In this document: in pieces, positions 34,850 to 43,835 of the stretch | Layout: every line of letters starts with the position of its first letter | Position numbering within the stretch: the first letter of the stretch is position 1 | Origin: a bacterium | Lineage (GTDB): Bacteria; Zhuqueibacterota; Zhuqueibacteria; Zhuqueibacterales; Geothermadaptataceae | Reading direction: 5' to 3' | Length of the DNA stretch: 45,843 nucleotides | NCBI GenBank assembly: GCA_024275575.1 | Contig: JAJRYV010000137.1 | Span: 1 to 45,843, forward strand | Made by a program: the position numbers and the translations under genes | The notes under the pieces: generated by a model | Database searches by the model: none | Seen by the model: the letters and a program-made list of their open reading frames with translations, nothing else | Told to the model about the DNA's origin: nothing

Positions 34850-35874
34850 GATGCTGTCTCCTCTGCCGGTTCAACCGATGCGCTCGCGGTATTTTGCTCC
34901 GGCGTATCCAGCTCATTCGCCGCTGCCAACGCGATCATCGTGTCGTTAATAAACTTGCGGGCAAACTGCAGCGCCTCACGGCCGGCTTCTTCAGCCGGTA
35001 ATAATTTGGCAAATTTCACCAGATCACTGAGTGTGAGGATTTTTTCGAGGCCCACCCGGTCGAGAGCGGCAAAATCCGGTTGTGCTAGCACTGTGTTGAT
35101 TTCAAAAGTCGTCGATTCCAGCGCCGGAATAAAAAAACGACCTTCAAGATATTCTCGCAAAATTTCCGACAATTCGGAGAAATAATCTTTCAATGCTCCG
35201 GCAGCCAACATGCCCGAATTCTCAAGCTCATCGAGTTTTTCCAGGGCAATTTCATGCGCTGGTCGTGGCGGCGGGGCTGGTTTGTGAAACAAGCCGCCCT
35301 GCTGCTTTTTTTTGCGATACCACCAATGCAGAACCAACGCCAGAATCAGCGCCAGCCCGGCGAGTGAATAGAGCACAATTTTACCCGTGTCGAGGGGAAT
35401 TTCGGCCTGTTCTTTCAAGCCGCGAATATCGCCGGTTTCACTCGGTTTCATCGATTCGACATAAATATCGATGGGTTCGGTTTCGAGGAAATGCTCAGAT
35501 GAATCGGCGAGCACGGTATATCCAACGGCAATGGGCGGGATGACATACGCTCCCGTATCGAAGGTGGAAATACTGTAGCTGATAATCTTCTCAAAACCAC
35601 CGTCTTTTTCGACTGGTGACGATTCGTTAAAAGCACGGATTTCAAAAGCACCGAGATTGCTGCCGAGACCGGGCGTCTGAATTTCGATACCGGCATCGTA
35701 ATCAAAACGCACTTCGTAGCGAATGACATCGCCGATTTTGATGCGCGATTGATCGACCGATGAACTGATACGCACCTGTGCCTGTAAATGCCTCCCGGGT
35801 GCAAACACGCAGAAAATTCCGGCAATGATGATATAACAGAGTTTTTGTATGATATTGTAATTCACGTTCGGCAA
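34846..35874 (-). CDS. short BatD-type membrane protein (second copy)
   Basis: 342 residues. The signal sequence (IIAGIFCVFAPGRHLQA) precedes one beta-sandwich (VRISSSVDQSRIKIGDVIRY; ISYSISTFDTGAYVIPPIAV), which is the BatD fold in short form. A membrane helix (IVLYSLAGLALILALVLHWW) follows, then a cytoplasmic helical domain (SELSEILREYLEGRFFIP; ILTLSDLVKFAKLLPAEEAG). Related proteins are annotated as DUF4381 or BatD-like. The cytoplasmic part resembles those of BatD and of the protein at 38847. It overlaps batA by 4 bp. It could pass an extracytoplasmic signal to BatA, which is inference. Confidence 0.82.
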   Translation of the reverse strand: MPNVNYNIIQKLCYIIIAGIFCVFAPGRHLQAQVRISSSVDQSRIKIGDVIRYEVRFDYDAGIEIQTPGLGSNLGAFEIRAFNESSPVEKDGGFEKIISYSISTFDTGAYVIPPIAVGYTVLADSSEHFLETEPIDIYVESMKPSETGDIRGLKEQAEIPLDTGKIVLYSLAGLALILALVLHWWYRKKKQQGGLFHKPAPPPRPAHEIALEKLDELENSGMLAAGALKDYFSELSEILREYLEGRFFIPALESTTFEINTVLAQPDFAALDRVGLEKILTLSDLVKFAKLLPAEEAGREALQFARKFINDTMIALAAANELDTPEQNTASASVEPAEETAS

Positions 35875-35895
35875 AATTTTTAATTTTATCTTTTT

Positions 35896-36825
35896 TTACT
35901 TCAATTTATCTTCGAAAATCTCCACCGCCTGCGCCCGCATCATGCGGTCGACCATACGGTCGTATGCTGCTTGTTGTTTTTCGAGAATATAATCCTGCGT
36001 CACTTTGCCGCGCACTTCTTCATAGCGTGGCGGGGTGCCGCTGCCGGTTGAATCTTTTTCCGTATATTTTGCCAGGTTGGCCTGAAAATAATTGCGCAGG
36101 TCATCATCCGAAAGGCTCACATCTTTGCTCAATTCTTCCTGCAATAATTTTTGCACCATGACGTTTTTCTTCGCCTGAAAAGCATTTTCGATTACTTCAG
36201 GATCACGATCGAGACCTTTGCGGCGGGCGGAATCATAAAACAATTCGGTGGCGATAAACTGGCGTAAAAACTCCAGTTTACTCGATTCATTTTTAATCTG
36301 TGCTTTCATATAAGGCGGCAGCATCTTGATTTCATAGTCCAGATCACCGGTTGTAATCTCGCGATCACCGATGGTTGCAATCACTTCACCGGGGCGGCTT
36401 TTGCGCACTTTCGAAGCATCGACAAAAGTAGCCTCTTCGAGCGCTTGCTGGGCATCGGCACTGCGCTCCAGGCGTTCCAGGCATTCGACAATACGTTTAT
36501 TGGATTCATCCACCACATTTGAAGTCGGGTAAACCTGTTTGATCCGCAAATAATAAGCGAGCGCATTTTCATAATCTTTCAGGCGTTCGAAATAGATATT
36601 TCCGATAACATAACTGATGTTTGCCTGCTCATCCTGATCGAGGTTGTACGAGCGCAAATAATATTCATATTCGCTGATGCTCTGCTTGTACAGTTCGCGA
36701 TTGTATAAAGCATTGGCAAAATCGCGTACGGTTTCAGCCGGCAGGTTCATCCCTTTTTGCCGGCAGGCTGAAAAAAACACTACTAAAACCACCCCAATCC
36801 ACACAGCATTTTTAATCCTTTGCAT
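35896..36825 (-). CDS. lipoprotein with TPR and SurA-N-like domain
   Basis: 309 residues from the ATG at 36825, chosen because it directly starts a signal peptide with lipobox FFSAC (Cys21). The N-terminal half is TPR-like (ALYNRELYKQSISEYEYYLR; IGNIYFERLKDYENALAYYL). The second half matches the SurA/trigger-factor N-domain (PGEVIATIGDREITTGDLDYEI; LEFLRQFIATELFYDSARRKG) and ends VTQDYILEKQQAAYDRMVD. No parvulin PPIase domain is visible, so it would be a chaperone without isomerase activity. It sits inside the Bat cluster between DUF58 and the short BatD gene, with 21 bp to the latter. A periplasmic client-holding role is inferred. Confidence 0.82.
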   Translation of the reverse strand: MQRIKNAVWIGVVLVVFFSACRQKGMNLPAETVRDFANALYNRELYKQSISEYEYYLRSYNLDQDEQANISYVIGNIYFERLKDYENALAYYLRIKQVYPTSNVVDESNKRIVECLERLERSADAQQALEEATFVDASKVRKSRPGEVIATIGDREITTGDLDYEIKMLPPYMKAQIKNESSKLEFLRQFIATELFYDSARRKGLDRDPEVIENAFQAKKNVMVQKLLQEELSKDVSLSDDDLRNYFQANLAKYTEKDSTGSGTPPRYEEVRGKVTQDYILEKQQAAYDRMVDRMMRAQAVEIFEDKLK

Positions 36826-36951
36826 GGTTCTGTGTATCCTTTCAAAAATGAGCGCCGGCAGCGCTCTGTCCAACTTCCTTCTCGCGATGAAAAATATTTT
36901 GTTTTTAAATATCGATAATTAAACCCATTTCAGGTCTGCGACAGCCGGTGG

Positions 36952-37830
36952 CTATCGAAAACGTTTTGCACGCATGCGAAAAAAACGAATAAGCGGTTCG
37001 GCATACGGTCTGTCCGTTCGAATATCGATGCGGTCGATGTTGATTTTCTGCAGCAGTTTTTCCCGCTTTCCACTCACTGAAATAGCACTCCCGGCAAAAG
37101 CGGATCGCAGCGCCGGGTCGGTTGTATCGACGAGAATGGTCTCGCCGGTTTCCGCATCTTCGAGTTCGATAAAACCGACATTGGGTAAATCGAGCTCGCG
37201 CGGATCGGTGATGGTTACAGCGATCAGATCATGCCGTCGTCCGGCGATGCGCAGGGCCTGTTCATAGTCCTCCGCTTGAAAATCTGAAATAATAAACGAA
37301 ACCGCCCGCCGCGTCACCACGCGGCTCATGTATTCCAGGGCTAAAGAAATATCGGTTTTCGTGCTTTCCGGCTTGTAATACAGCAGTTCACGAATCACCC
37401 GCAAGACATGGGCTTTGCCTTTTTTCGGCGGCACAAATTTCTCGATCTTGTCGGTAAAAATAATCAGCCCCACTTTGTCATTATTCTTAATCGCCGAGAA
37501 AGCCAGCAAGGCACAAATTTCAGCAGAAATCTCACCTTTCATTTGCAAAAAAGTGCCGAACTCAGCCGAGCGACTGGCATCGACCATGAGCATGACGGTC
37601 AATTCCCGCTCTTCATCAAAAACTTTGACAAACGGATGGCCTGCCCGCGCCGTGACGTTCCAGTCGATATTGCGAATATCATCACCATAACGATATTCGC
37701 GCACTTCTGCGAATTCCATGCCCCGCCCTTTAAAGACCGAATGGTATTCACCTGAAAAGACATCGTTTACCAGCCCCCGCGTCTGGATTTCGATTCGTTT
37801 GACTTTTTTTAAAATTTCCTTGGGAATCAT
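36952..37830 (-). CDS. DUF58 domain protein of the Bat cluster
   Basis: 292 residues. The DUF58 signature is visible: GRGMEFAEVREYRYGDDIRN followed by IDWNVTARAGHPFVKVFDEE. The degenerate VWA-like core VMLMVDASRSAEFG and the segment SFIISDFQAEDYEQAL also fit. DUF58 proteins are regular partners of MoxR ATPases and are usually cytoplasmic. The first codon overlaps the moxR stop by 4 bp, which is the usual gene order. A 126-bp gap then separates it from the SurA-like lipoprotein. No unusual features. Confidence 0.92.
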   Translation of the reverse strand: MIPKEILKKVKRIEIQTRGLVNDVFSGEYHSVFKGRGMEFAEVREYRYGDDIRNIDWNVTARAGHPFVKVFDEERELTVMLMVDASRSAEFGTFLQMKGEISAEICALLAFSAIKNNDKVGLIIFTDKIEKFVPPKKGKAHVLRVIRELLYYKPESTKTDISLALEYMSRVVTRRAVSFIISDFQAEDYEQALRIAGRRHDLIAVTITDPRELDLPNVGFIELEDAETGETILVDTTDPALRSAFAGSAISVSGKREKLLQKINIDRIDIRTDRPYAEPLIRFFRMRAKRFR

Positions 37831-38816
37831 GGCACTTCGATTTTGGCCAGAATTTGTTGAATGATATTTTCCGCAGTAATTTCTTCAGCTTCGGCCTCAT
37901 AGGTCAGCAAAACCCGGTGCCGTAAAATATCCATACACATAGCACGCACATCGTCGGGTGTTACATAACCACGGCCACGCAGAAGTGCATGCGCTTTCGC
38001 GGCCTGCACGAGAAAAATGGAAGCCCGTGGGCTGGCGCCGAAAGAAATGAGCTCTGTTAATGCCTCCAGCCCGTAACGCCCCGGTTCCCGCGTAGCAAAT
38101 ACGATATCGATAATATAATCTTCAATTTTTGCGTCGAGATAAATATCACCGACGGTATTGCGCGCGGAGATGATCTCTTTGGGCGAAACAACCGGTTGTA
38201 CGGTGGGTGTGCCGCCCCCGGCCATGCGCCGCATGATTTCAAGTTCCTCTTCACGCGAGGGATAGCCGACGGACAATTTGAGCATAAACCTGTCGATCTG
38301 CGCTTCGGGAAGTGGATAGGTGCCTTCCTGCTCGATGGGATTTTGTGTGGCCAGCACGAGAAAGGGATCATCCAGCTTAAAAGTGTTTTCGCCGATCGTT
38401 ACCTGGCGCTCCATCATCGCTTCCAGCAATGCCGATTGAACTTTTGCCGGGCTGCGATTGATTTCATCGGCGAGCACGAGGTTGGAAAAAATCGGGCCTT
38501 TTTTTGTTGTAAATTCCCTCTTTTCCTGGTCATAAATCAATGTCCCGATGAGATCGGCAGGCAATAAATCAGGGGTAAACTGAATACGTTGAAATTTCGT
38601 ATCGATGGCAAGCGCCAGGGTGTTGACCGTCAGGGTCTTTGCCAGTCCCGGCACGCCTTCGAGCAGCACATGGCCGTTTGCAAGCAGCCCGATGAGCAAC
38701 CGTTCCACCATGTACGTCTGGCCGACGATGACTTTGCCAATTTCTTCTGTCAGATTCTGTACAAATGCGCTCTCTTTTTGAACTTTATCATTCAGCGCTT
38801 GGATATCGACGTTCAT
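37827..38816 (-). CDS. moxR: MoxR-family AAA+ ATPase
   Basis: 329 residues. Walker A is GVPGLAKTLT, Walker B VLADEINRSPAK, sensor 1 VLATQNPIEQEG. The family-typical PLPEAQIDRFMLKL and the C-terminal lid GASPRASIFLVQAAKAHA are present. MoxR ATPases act as chaperones that assemble or metallate VWA-domain partners, here DUF58, BatA and BatB. It overlaps the DUF58 gene by 4 bp and follows the short BatD-type gene by 30 bp. It is the only ATPase in the cluster and probably its motor. Confidence 0.96.
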   Translation of the reverse strand: MNVDIQALNDKVQKESAFVQNLTEEIGKVIVGQTYMVERLLIGLLANGHVLLEGVPGLAKTLTVNTLALAIDTKFQRIQFTPDLLPADLIGTLIYDQEKREFTTKKGPIFSNLVLADEINRSPAKVQSALLEAMMERQVTIGENTFKLDDPFLVLATQNPIEQEGTYPLPEAQIDRFMLKLSVGYPSREEELEIMRRMAGGGTPTVQPVVSPKEIISARNTVGDIYLDAKIEDYIIDIVFATREPGRYGLEALTELISFGASPRASIFLVQAAKAHALLRGRGYVTPDDVRAMCMDILRHRVLLTYEAEAEEITAENIIQQILAKIEVP

Positions 38817-38846
38817 TTATCCTCCAATATTTACGCAGTATTTCGC

Positions 38847-39764
38847 TTAATCAGCAGAATCTAAATTTGCTTTATTTTCCAGTTTTTCAACGAGTTGTTT
38901 GGTGATTTCATAAATCCGGACTAATTGATTTGGATCGGTTCCACCACCGGAAAATTTAGCCAAATCACAGGCTTGCATCATTTCCTGCAGAGCCGTACGA
39001 TCTTCCATAGGCACGTGGTGAAATTCCAGTTTTTTCATCAGCTCTTCCGTGGTTCCGACAGCCGGCTGCAGATCGAAACGGCGTCTTAAAAAGTGCCACA
39101 TGATACGGGAAATTTCCGCATACTGGCTGCCGATATCACTGGTTTGTAGGTTGATTTTATTATGAAGATCATCGAGCGCTTTTTCATAATATGACTTCTC
39201 CGGAGTGGCATTTTCCACTTCCCTGGCCGCTCTTTTTCGCTTGTAAAAGAAGAAAAATGAAGCGGCTGCTATCCCCACGGTTAGAATCAAAGCGATGGAA
39301 ATCTGCTCTATCGACTTGCCGCCGCTATCGCGTACCGGGTCGATTATTTTTAACGGCAGACGAGCTGTGCGCAAGACGTGTTCCTGCAAGTCAGCATCGT
39401 GGTAGCGTAAAATCACCTCATCGATGTAGGCCATACCGAGCGTTTCCCCGGTAAAAAGAAATTCGTATTGCCGCGTGCTGGAAACGATACCGCTGTCCGA
39501 CTTGACGATATTGGCTGTCGCAGTGGAAGCGAGTTTTAAATTGGTTGTCGTCGGCGGATCGAGAGGAAAAAACTTGATACTGTTTGCCGGGCCGTTCCAT
39601 GTTGCAGAAACTTTCAGATGCACCTCACGGTTCAACGGGACTTCATCTGCGATGATCCGCGCAGTAATTTTCACTTCCGTTTCGGCAAAAACGGATGAAA
39701 ACAAAACAGCGATCAACATAAAAAGACAATCAAAAAACCGCAGAAATATTCGTATGTTCCCCAT
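38847..39764 (-). CDS. short BatD-type membrane protein (first copy)
   Basis: 305 residues from the ATG at 39764, chosen because GGGAG precedes it and it starts the signal peptide (MGNIRIFLRFFDCLFMLIAV, cleaved near VFAETE). One beta-sandwich domain follows (VKITARIIADEVPLNREVHL; YEFLFTGETLGMAYIDEV), then a membrane helix (ISIALILTVGIAAASFFFFY). The cytoplasmic helical domain contains QYAEISRIMWHFLRRRFDL and MMQACDLAKFSGGGTDPNQL. It resembles the protein at 34846 in layout and in the C-terminal motif. It is directly upstream of moxR, so it may be part of the MoxR-DUF58 core. Confidence 0.78.
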   Translation of the reverse strand: MGNIRIFLRFFDCLFMLIAVLFSSVFAETEVKITARIIADEVPLNREVHLKVSATWNGPANSIKFFPLDPPTTTNLKLASTATANIVKSDSGIVSSTRQYEFLFTGETLGMAYIDEVILRYHDADLQEHVLRTARLPLKIIDPVRDSGGKSIEQISIALILTVGIAAASFFFFYKRKRAAREVENATPEKSYYEKALDDLHNKINLQTSDIGSQYAEISRIMWHFLRRRFDLQPAVGTTEELMKKLEFHHVPMEDRTALQEMMQACDLAKFSGGGTDPNQLVRIYEITKQLVEKLENKANLDSAD

Positions 39765-39887
39765 TTTCTCCCACTCTGTATTAGGTGATCTTCTCGCGTG
39801 TTTGATCAAAAAAGCCGCATGGCCACCTTTGATTGGATCAAAGCGTCATCCGGCTCTTTTTGGGACGTCATTTTATCTGATAAAGTT

Positions 39888-40409
39888 TTATTTTTTAGAC
39901 GTTCCGTTGGATTTTTTTTGCGGCGTCACCCCATCGATGGCAAGCGGTATTTGACTGATATCCACACCGAGATTATCAATCTCCCATTGCACCGATGCGG
40001 CGAGTTCATCATCAGGGAATTTACGCAGAAATTCATTGTATGCAGTGCGGGCATTTTCAAGTTCTTTCAGTTCATTGGCGTAGATATAACCAATCATGAA
40101 CTGTGAACGGACTTCCAGCTTGGTGCCGGGGTATTTTTTGATAACCTGATTGTGGATGTCGATGGCATGATGATAGTCTTTATGTGCCAGAATGTAGAGG
40201 TCGGCAAGTTTACTGGTGAAATTGGGAGTGCTCTCACTCTCAGGATAATGCTGGATAAAACTCTCAATAAGTTTGATGGCGTCTGTTACTTTTTCTTCGC
40301 TTTCAAAAGATTGGATATCTGCAATCATTTCTTTTTCTGATTTTACTTTTGAGCAAGCCATTGCAATCAAGAAAAAACAGCTAAGCAGCAATGCAACACG
40401 TCTTGACAT
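39888..40409 (-). CDS. TPR/BamD-like lipoprotein
   Basis: 173 residues. Lipobox IAMAC (Cys19) ends the signal peptide. Helical repeats follow in the style of BamD/YbgF (ESFIQHYPESESTPNFTSKL; HAIDIHNQVIKKYPGTKLEV; YNEFLRKFPDDELAASVQWE). The spacing of Tyr-Pro at repeat ends is typical of outer-membrane TPR lipoproteins. It is the first gene of the Bat cluster on this strand, 123 bp before the short BatD gene. A scaffold role in the periplasm is likely. The exact partner is unknown. Confidence 0.8.
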   Translation of the reverse strand: MSRRVALLLSCFFLIAMACSKVKSEKEMIADIQSFESEEKVTDAIKLIESFIQHYPESESTPNFTSKLADLYILAHKDYHHAIDIHNQVIKKYPGTKLEVRSQFMIGYIYANELKELENARTAYNEFLRKFPDDELAASVQWEIDNLGVDISQIPLAIDGVTPQKKSNGTSKK

Positions 40410-40575
40410 AAGATAACTCTCCTAAACAGTTCAAAAATCGAAGGCAAATTGATCACTGTACCCGGATATATGGGTGATTTAAATACTTTGAAAACGGTTT
40501 AGATATTACTGTTTCCCCGCCATAAATGCAAGTATTTTTTAAGTTCAAATAAAGCGCAAAAATGAACCTCGGCAT

Positions 40576-40611
40576 AAAAAAAAAGGAAGCACGAACTGTG
40601 CGTGCTTCCTT
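40576..40611 (-). terminator. rho-independent terminator of dnaK
   Basis: Perfect 11-bp stem AAGGAAGCACG/CGTGCTTCCTT with a 7-nt loop (40583-40611), followed on the minus strand by seven T. It starts 24 bp after the dnaK stop. Confidence 0.94.
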
Positions 40612-40634
40612 CAATAAATCAGGTAGGAATTATT

Positions 40635-42545
40635 TTATTTTTTCTTTTCACCTTCATCATCGACGACTTCGAATTCGGCTTCCTGAACGTTTTCATCTGC
40701 GGTTGCCTGCTGCGCATCAGCCTGCGGTTGGCCTGACATATCAGGCCCGGCGCTCTGGTAGATTTTAGCCGAGACTTCATTCCACAGTTGCGTCAATGCT
40801 TCGGCAGATGATTTGATTTCTTCGATGTTGTTCGTTTTGAGAGCTTCACGAATTCGGCCGACACCGGCTTCGAGTTTACTCTTGCTTTCGGCATCGATTT
40901 TATCACCCATGTCTTTGATGTTTTTCTCTGTCTGATACGCGAGTTGATCTGCATGATTTACGGCATCGACAGACTCACGTTTTTTCTTGTCTTCAGCAGC
41001 ATGTTTTTTCGCGTCTTCCTGCATTTTATCGATCTCTTCTTTCGACAAACCGGTGGACGCTTCGATGCGAATCGTTTGTTCTTTGCCGGTCGCTTTATCT
41101 TTGGCCGCGACGTTGAGAATTCCGTTGGCATCGATATCAAAAGTCACTTCGATTTGTGGCACACCACGCGGTGCTGGTGGCACACCGTCGAGAATGAATT
41201 TACCGAGTGTCCGGTTGTCGGTGGCAAGCTCACGCTCACCCTGTAAAATATGAATTTCAACGCTGGGCTGATTATCTGCTGCAGTGCTAAAGACCTCTGA
41301 TTTTTTCGTCGGGATGGTCGTGTTGCGCTCGATGAGTTTGGTGGTTACACCGCCCAGCGTCTCGATCCCAAGGGAAAGCGGGGTCACATCGAGAAGCAAT
41401 ACGTCTTTGACATCACCGGCCAAAACGCCGCCCTGAATTGCCGCGCCAATAGCAACGACCTCATCAGGATTGACGCCGCGGTTGGGCTCTCTTTTAAAAA
41501 TCTCTTTAGCGATTTCCTGTACCCGTGGCATGCGTGTACTGCCACCGACGAGCACAACCTCATTCACTTCGCTTACCGACAAGCCGGCATCACGAATTGC
41601 TGCCTGACAAGGCCCCACGAGACGATTGAACAGATCCTCACATAATTGCTCAAATTTTGCCCGGGTTAAAGTGATCGTCAAATGTTTCGGGCCTGAATCT
41701 GTCGCGGTGATAAATGGCAAGTTGATATCGGTTTGTGTCGTCGATGACAATTCGCATTTGGCTTTTTCAGCAGCTTCCTTCAGACGCTGCAAGGCCATGG
41801 GGTCTTTGGAAAGGTCGACGCCTTCCTGCTTTTTGAATTCAGCAACCAGCCAGTCGATGATTTGTTTGTCAAAATCATCTCCGCCGAGGTGGGTATCGCC
41901 ATTCGTTGATTTCACTTCGAAAACGCCATCGCCAATTTCCAGAATTGAAATATCAAAAGTTCCGCCACCGAGATCGAATACGGCGATAATTTCTTCCGTT
42001 TTTTTATCAAGGCCATAAGCAAGAGATGCTGCTGTCGGTTCATTGATGATACGTTTGACTTTTAACCCGGCGATTTCTCCGGCTTCTTTTGTCGCCTGGC
42101 GCTGGCTGTCATTAAAATATGCCGGTACTGTGATTACAGCTTCTGTAACTTTTTCGCCAAGATAATCTTCCGCAGTCTGCTTCATCTTTTGCAAAATCAT
42201 GGCAGAAATTTCCTGCGGTGTGTAGAGGTTATCTTCGATTCGAATTGCAGAGACATTATTGCTGCCGGCTTCGATTTTATATGGAACTTCAGAAATTTCC
42301 GTACCAACTTCGGAAGAACGACGGCCCATGAAGCGTTTTACGGAAAAAATTGTATTCTGAGGATTTGTGATAGCCTGTCGTTTGGCAACCTGGCCAACAA
42401 GACGTTCATTGTTTTTAGTAAACGCAACGATCGATGGAGTCGTGCGCAATCCTTCAGCATTCTGAATGACAACCGGATCGCCGCCTTCCATGACAGCAAC
42501 GCAAGAATTTGTCGTCCCCAGGTCGATACCAATAATTTTACTCAT
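40635..42545 (-). CDS. dnaK: molecular chaperone DnaK (Hsp70)
   Basis: 636 residues, full length. The N-terminus [20 protein letters not shown], the phosphate-2 motif [14 protein letters not shown], the adenosine loop [15 protein letters not shown] and the substrate-domain [16 protein letters not shown] are all canonical. The tail ends [16 protein letters not shown]-like ([17 protein letters not shown]), as in other FCB DnaKs. AGGAG precedes the ATG. The gene is followed by a strong terminator and preceded by a 248-bp spacer with a possible sigma-54 promoter. A CIRCE element is not seen. No grpE lies next to it, while a DnaJ homologue does. Confidence 0.98.
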   Translation of the reverse strand: MSKIIGIDLGTTNSCVAVMEGGDPVVIQNAEGLRTTPSIVAFTKNNERLVGQVAKRQAITNPQNTIFSVKRFMGRRSSEVGTEISEVPYKIEAGSNNVSAIRIEDNLYTPQEISAMILQKMKQTAEDYLGEKVTEAVITVPAYFNDSQRQATKEAGEIAGLKVKRIINEPTAASLAYGLDKKTEEIIAVFDLGGGTFDISILEIGDGVFEVKSTNGDTHLGGDDFDKQIIDWLVAEFKKQEGVDLSKDPMALQRLKEAAEKAKCELSSTTQTDINLPFITATDSGPKHLTITLTRAKFEQLCEDLFNRLVGPCQAAIRDAGLSVSEVNEVVLVGGSTRMPRVQEIAKEIFKREPNRGVNPDEVVAIGAAIQGGVLAGDVKDVLLLDVTPLSLGIETLGGVTTKLIERNTTIPTKKSEVFSTAADNQPSVEIHILQGERELATDNRTLGKFILDGVPPAPRGVPQIEVTFDIDANGILNVAAKDKATGKEQTIRIEASTGLSKEEIDKMQEDAKKHAAEDKKKRESVDAVNHADQLAYQTEKNIKDMGDKIDAESKSKLEAGVGRIREALKTNNIEEIKSSAEALTQLWNEVSAKIYQSAGPDMSGQPQADAQQATADENVQEAEFEVVDDEGEKKK

Positions 42546-42611
42546 TTTACGAGTTCTCCTGTTTTATATTTTTAAAATCGTCGGATTCTAATGAATAGTA
42601 TGGCCGATTGT

Positions 42612-42627
42612 ACAAGCACTGTGCCAA
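42612..42627 (-). promoter_or_regulatory. possible sigma-54-type promoter of dnaK
   Basis: Minus strand TTGGCAC-AGTGC-TTGT, with the correct -24/-12 spacing and one mismatch (TTGT for TTGC). It is 67 bp upstream of the dnaK ATG. The 10-mer TTTGGCACAG occurs again inverted at 42751-42760, so part of the match may belong to an inverted repeat. Confidence 0.45.
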
Positions 42628-42793
42628 AAACAGATAAATTCACAACCATTGAATTTACAACATGTTAGAAAATTAAACCCATTCACAGCAAGTATTGATG
42701 AGGCATTATTGCAGAATTTTGCCATTATGACTTAAAAAATGGTAGGCCTATTTGGCACAGATTTTCAGTATTGCCGAAGAATTGATAAAAAAA

Positions 42794-43726
42794 TCATTTT
42801 ATAACCACATATTGGTTGCCGGCGACACCGTTATTTTGTATCCCCATTTCTGGAATTTTAAAAACTGCTCCTTTTTTGGTTCCCGCAGGAATGCGTAGTT
42901 CCACACGCTTGCCATTAATCGTGCCGACTCGAATGTTTACTCCTTTTTGCAGCATTTCAGATTGAATAGGCACATCACAATAAATATCTTTGCCTTTACG
43001 GGAAAAAAACTTATGCGGTTTAATACATACTTTTACATATAAATCACCGGGGTTACCGTTTGTCGTATCACCCGGTCCCATGCCGCGGATGGCGAGAATG
43101 TGCCCATCTTCGATGCCCTTCGGAATGGTCAATTTTATCCGTTTTTTAGTCGAAAACTTGCCACTTCCATCACATATGCCACATGTTCTGCCCATGAAAA
43201 GCCCATTGCCCAGACAACGGGAACAGGTCTCTTTTGTAGAAATTTGTACTAATTTTTTGACGCCAAGTATTGCTTCTTCCAGGGTGATTTGAATTTCGGC
43301 ATGCAATTTAATCCGTGGTGTAGTCTGTTTCCCAGGTTCCGAATATCCCCGGGTCATACCGTCAAAGCCAAAAAGTTCTCGCAGAATATCCGTAAATGAG
43401 AATCCAAGGCCGGAAGTGTTTTTAAAATCTTCAAAAGGCCAATTATGCGACTGCTGGTTAAAGTTACTGGTATCAAATGAAAACCAATCATGGCCACTGT
43501 GGGGATGGCCGAAGCGTCGCAACTGGTCATATTTTCTGCGCTTCGAGTCGTTGCTCAAAATATCATAGGCCTCGGAAACGGCTTTAAACTTATTTTCCGC
43601 GACCGTATCTTCGGGGTTAGCATCCGGATGATACTTTTTGGCTTTTTCCCGGTAAGCACGCTTAATTTCAGCAGCGTCGGCACTTTCTGAAACACCGAGA
43701 ATGTTGTAATAATCTTTAACTTCCAT
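42794..43726 (-). CDS. DnaJ/Hsp40 homologue with reduced zinc-finger region
   Basis: 310 residues. The J-domain spans ~1-70 with HPD at 33-35 (KYHPDANPED), which stimulates DnaK's ATPase. A Gly/Phe/Ser-rich linker follows. The zinc region holds only two CxxCxGxG motifs (CSRCLGNG 168-175; CGICDGSG 182-189), where classical DnaJ has four. The C-terminal substrate domains (KLTIPKGIEDGHILAIRGMG; PGDLYVKV; VELRIPAGTKKGAVFKI) end early at NQYVVIK, without the usual dimerisation tail. It lies directly upstream of dnaK on the same strand, 248 bp away. It is a specialised co-chaperone rather than a full DnaJ. The sequence itself is open and intact. Confidence 0.87.
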   Translation of the reverse strand: MEVKDYYNILGVSESADAAEIKRAYREKAKKYHPDANPEDTVAENKFKAVSEAYDILSNDSKRRKYDQLRRFGHPHSGHDWFSFDTSNFNQQSHNWPFEDFKNTSGLGFSFTDILRELFGFDGMTRGYSEPGKQTTPRIKLHAEIQITLEEAILGVKKLVQISTKETCSRCLGNGLFMGRTCGICDGSGKFSTKKRIKLTIPKGIEDGHILAIRGMGPGDTTNGNPGDLYVKVCIKPHKFFSRKGKDIYCDVPIQSEMLQKGVNIRVGTINGKRVELRIPAGTKKGAVFKIPEMGIQNNGVAGNQYVVIK

Positions 43727-43835
43727 AGTCTGTGAAAACAGGATAGAGAATCTATTGATATTTAAAAAAGCATATTACTGACATTTTTGCAAAATACGCA
43801 AGAATTCTGTTAATGAGCAACATTTATTCCAGTTA

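Noticed and set aside
42546-42793. CIRCE heat-shock operator before dnaK
   Set aside because: The TTAGCACTC-N9-GAGTGCTAA pattern is not present on either strand.
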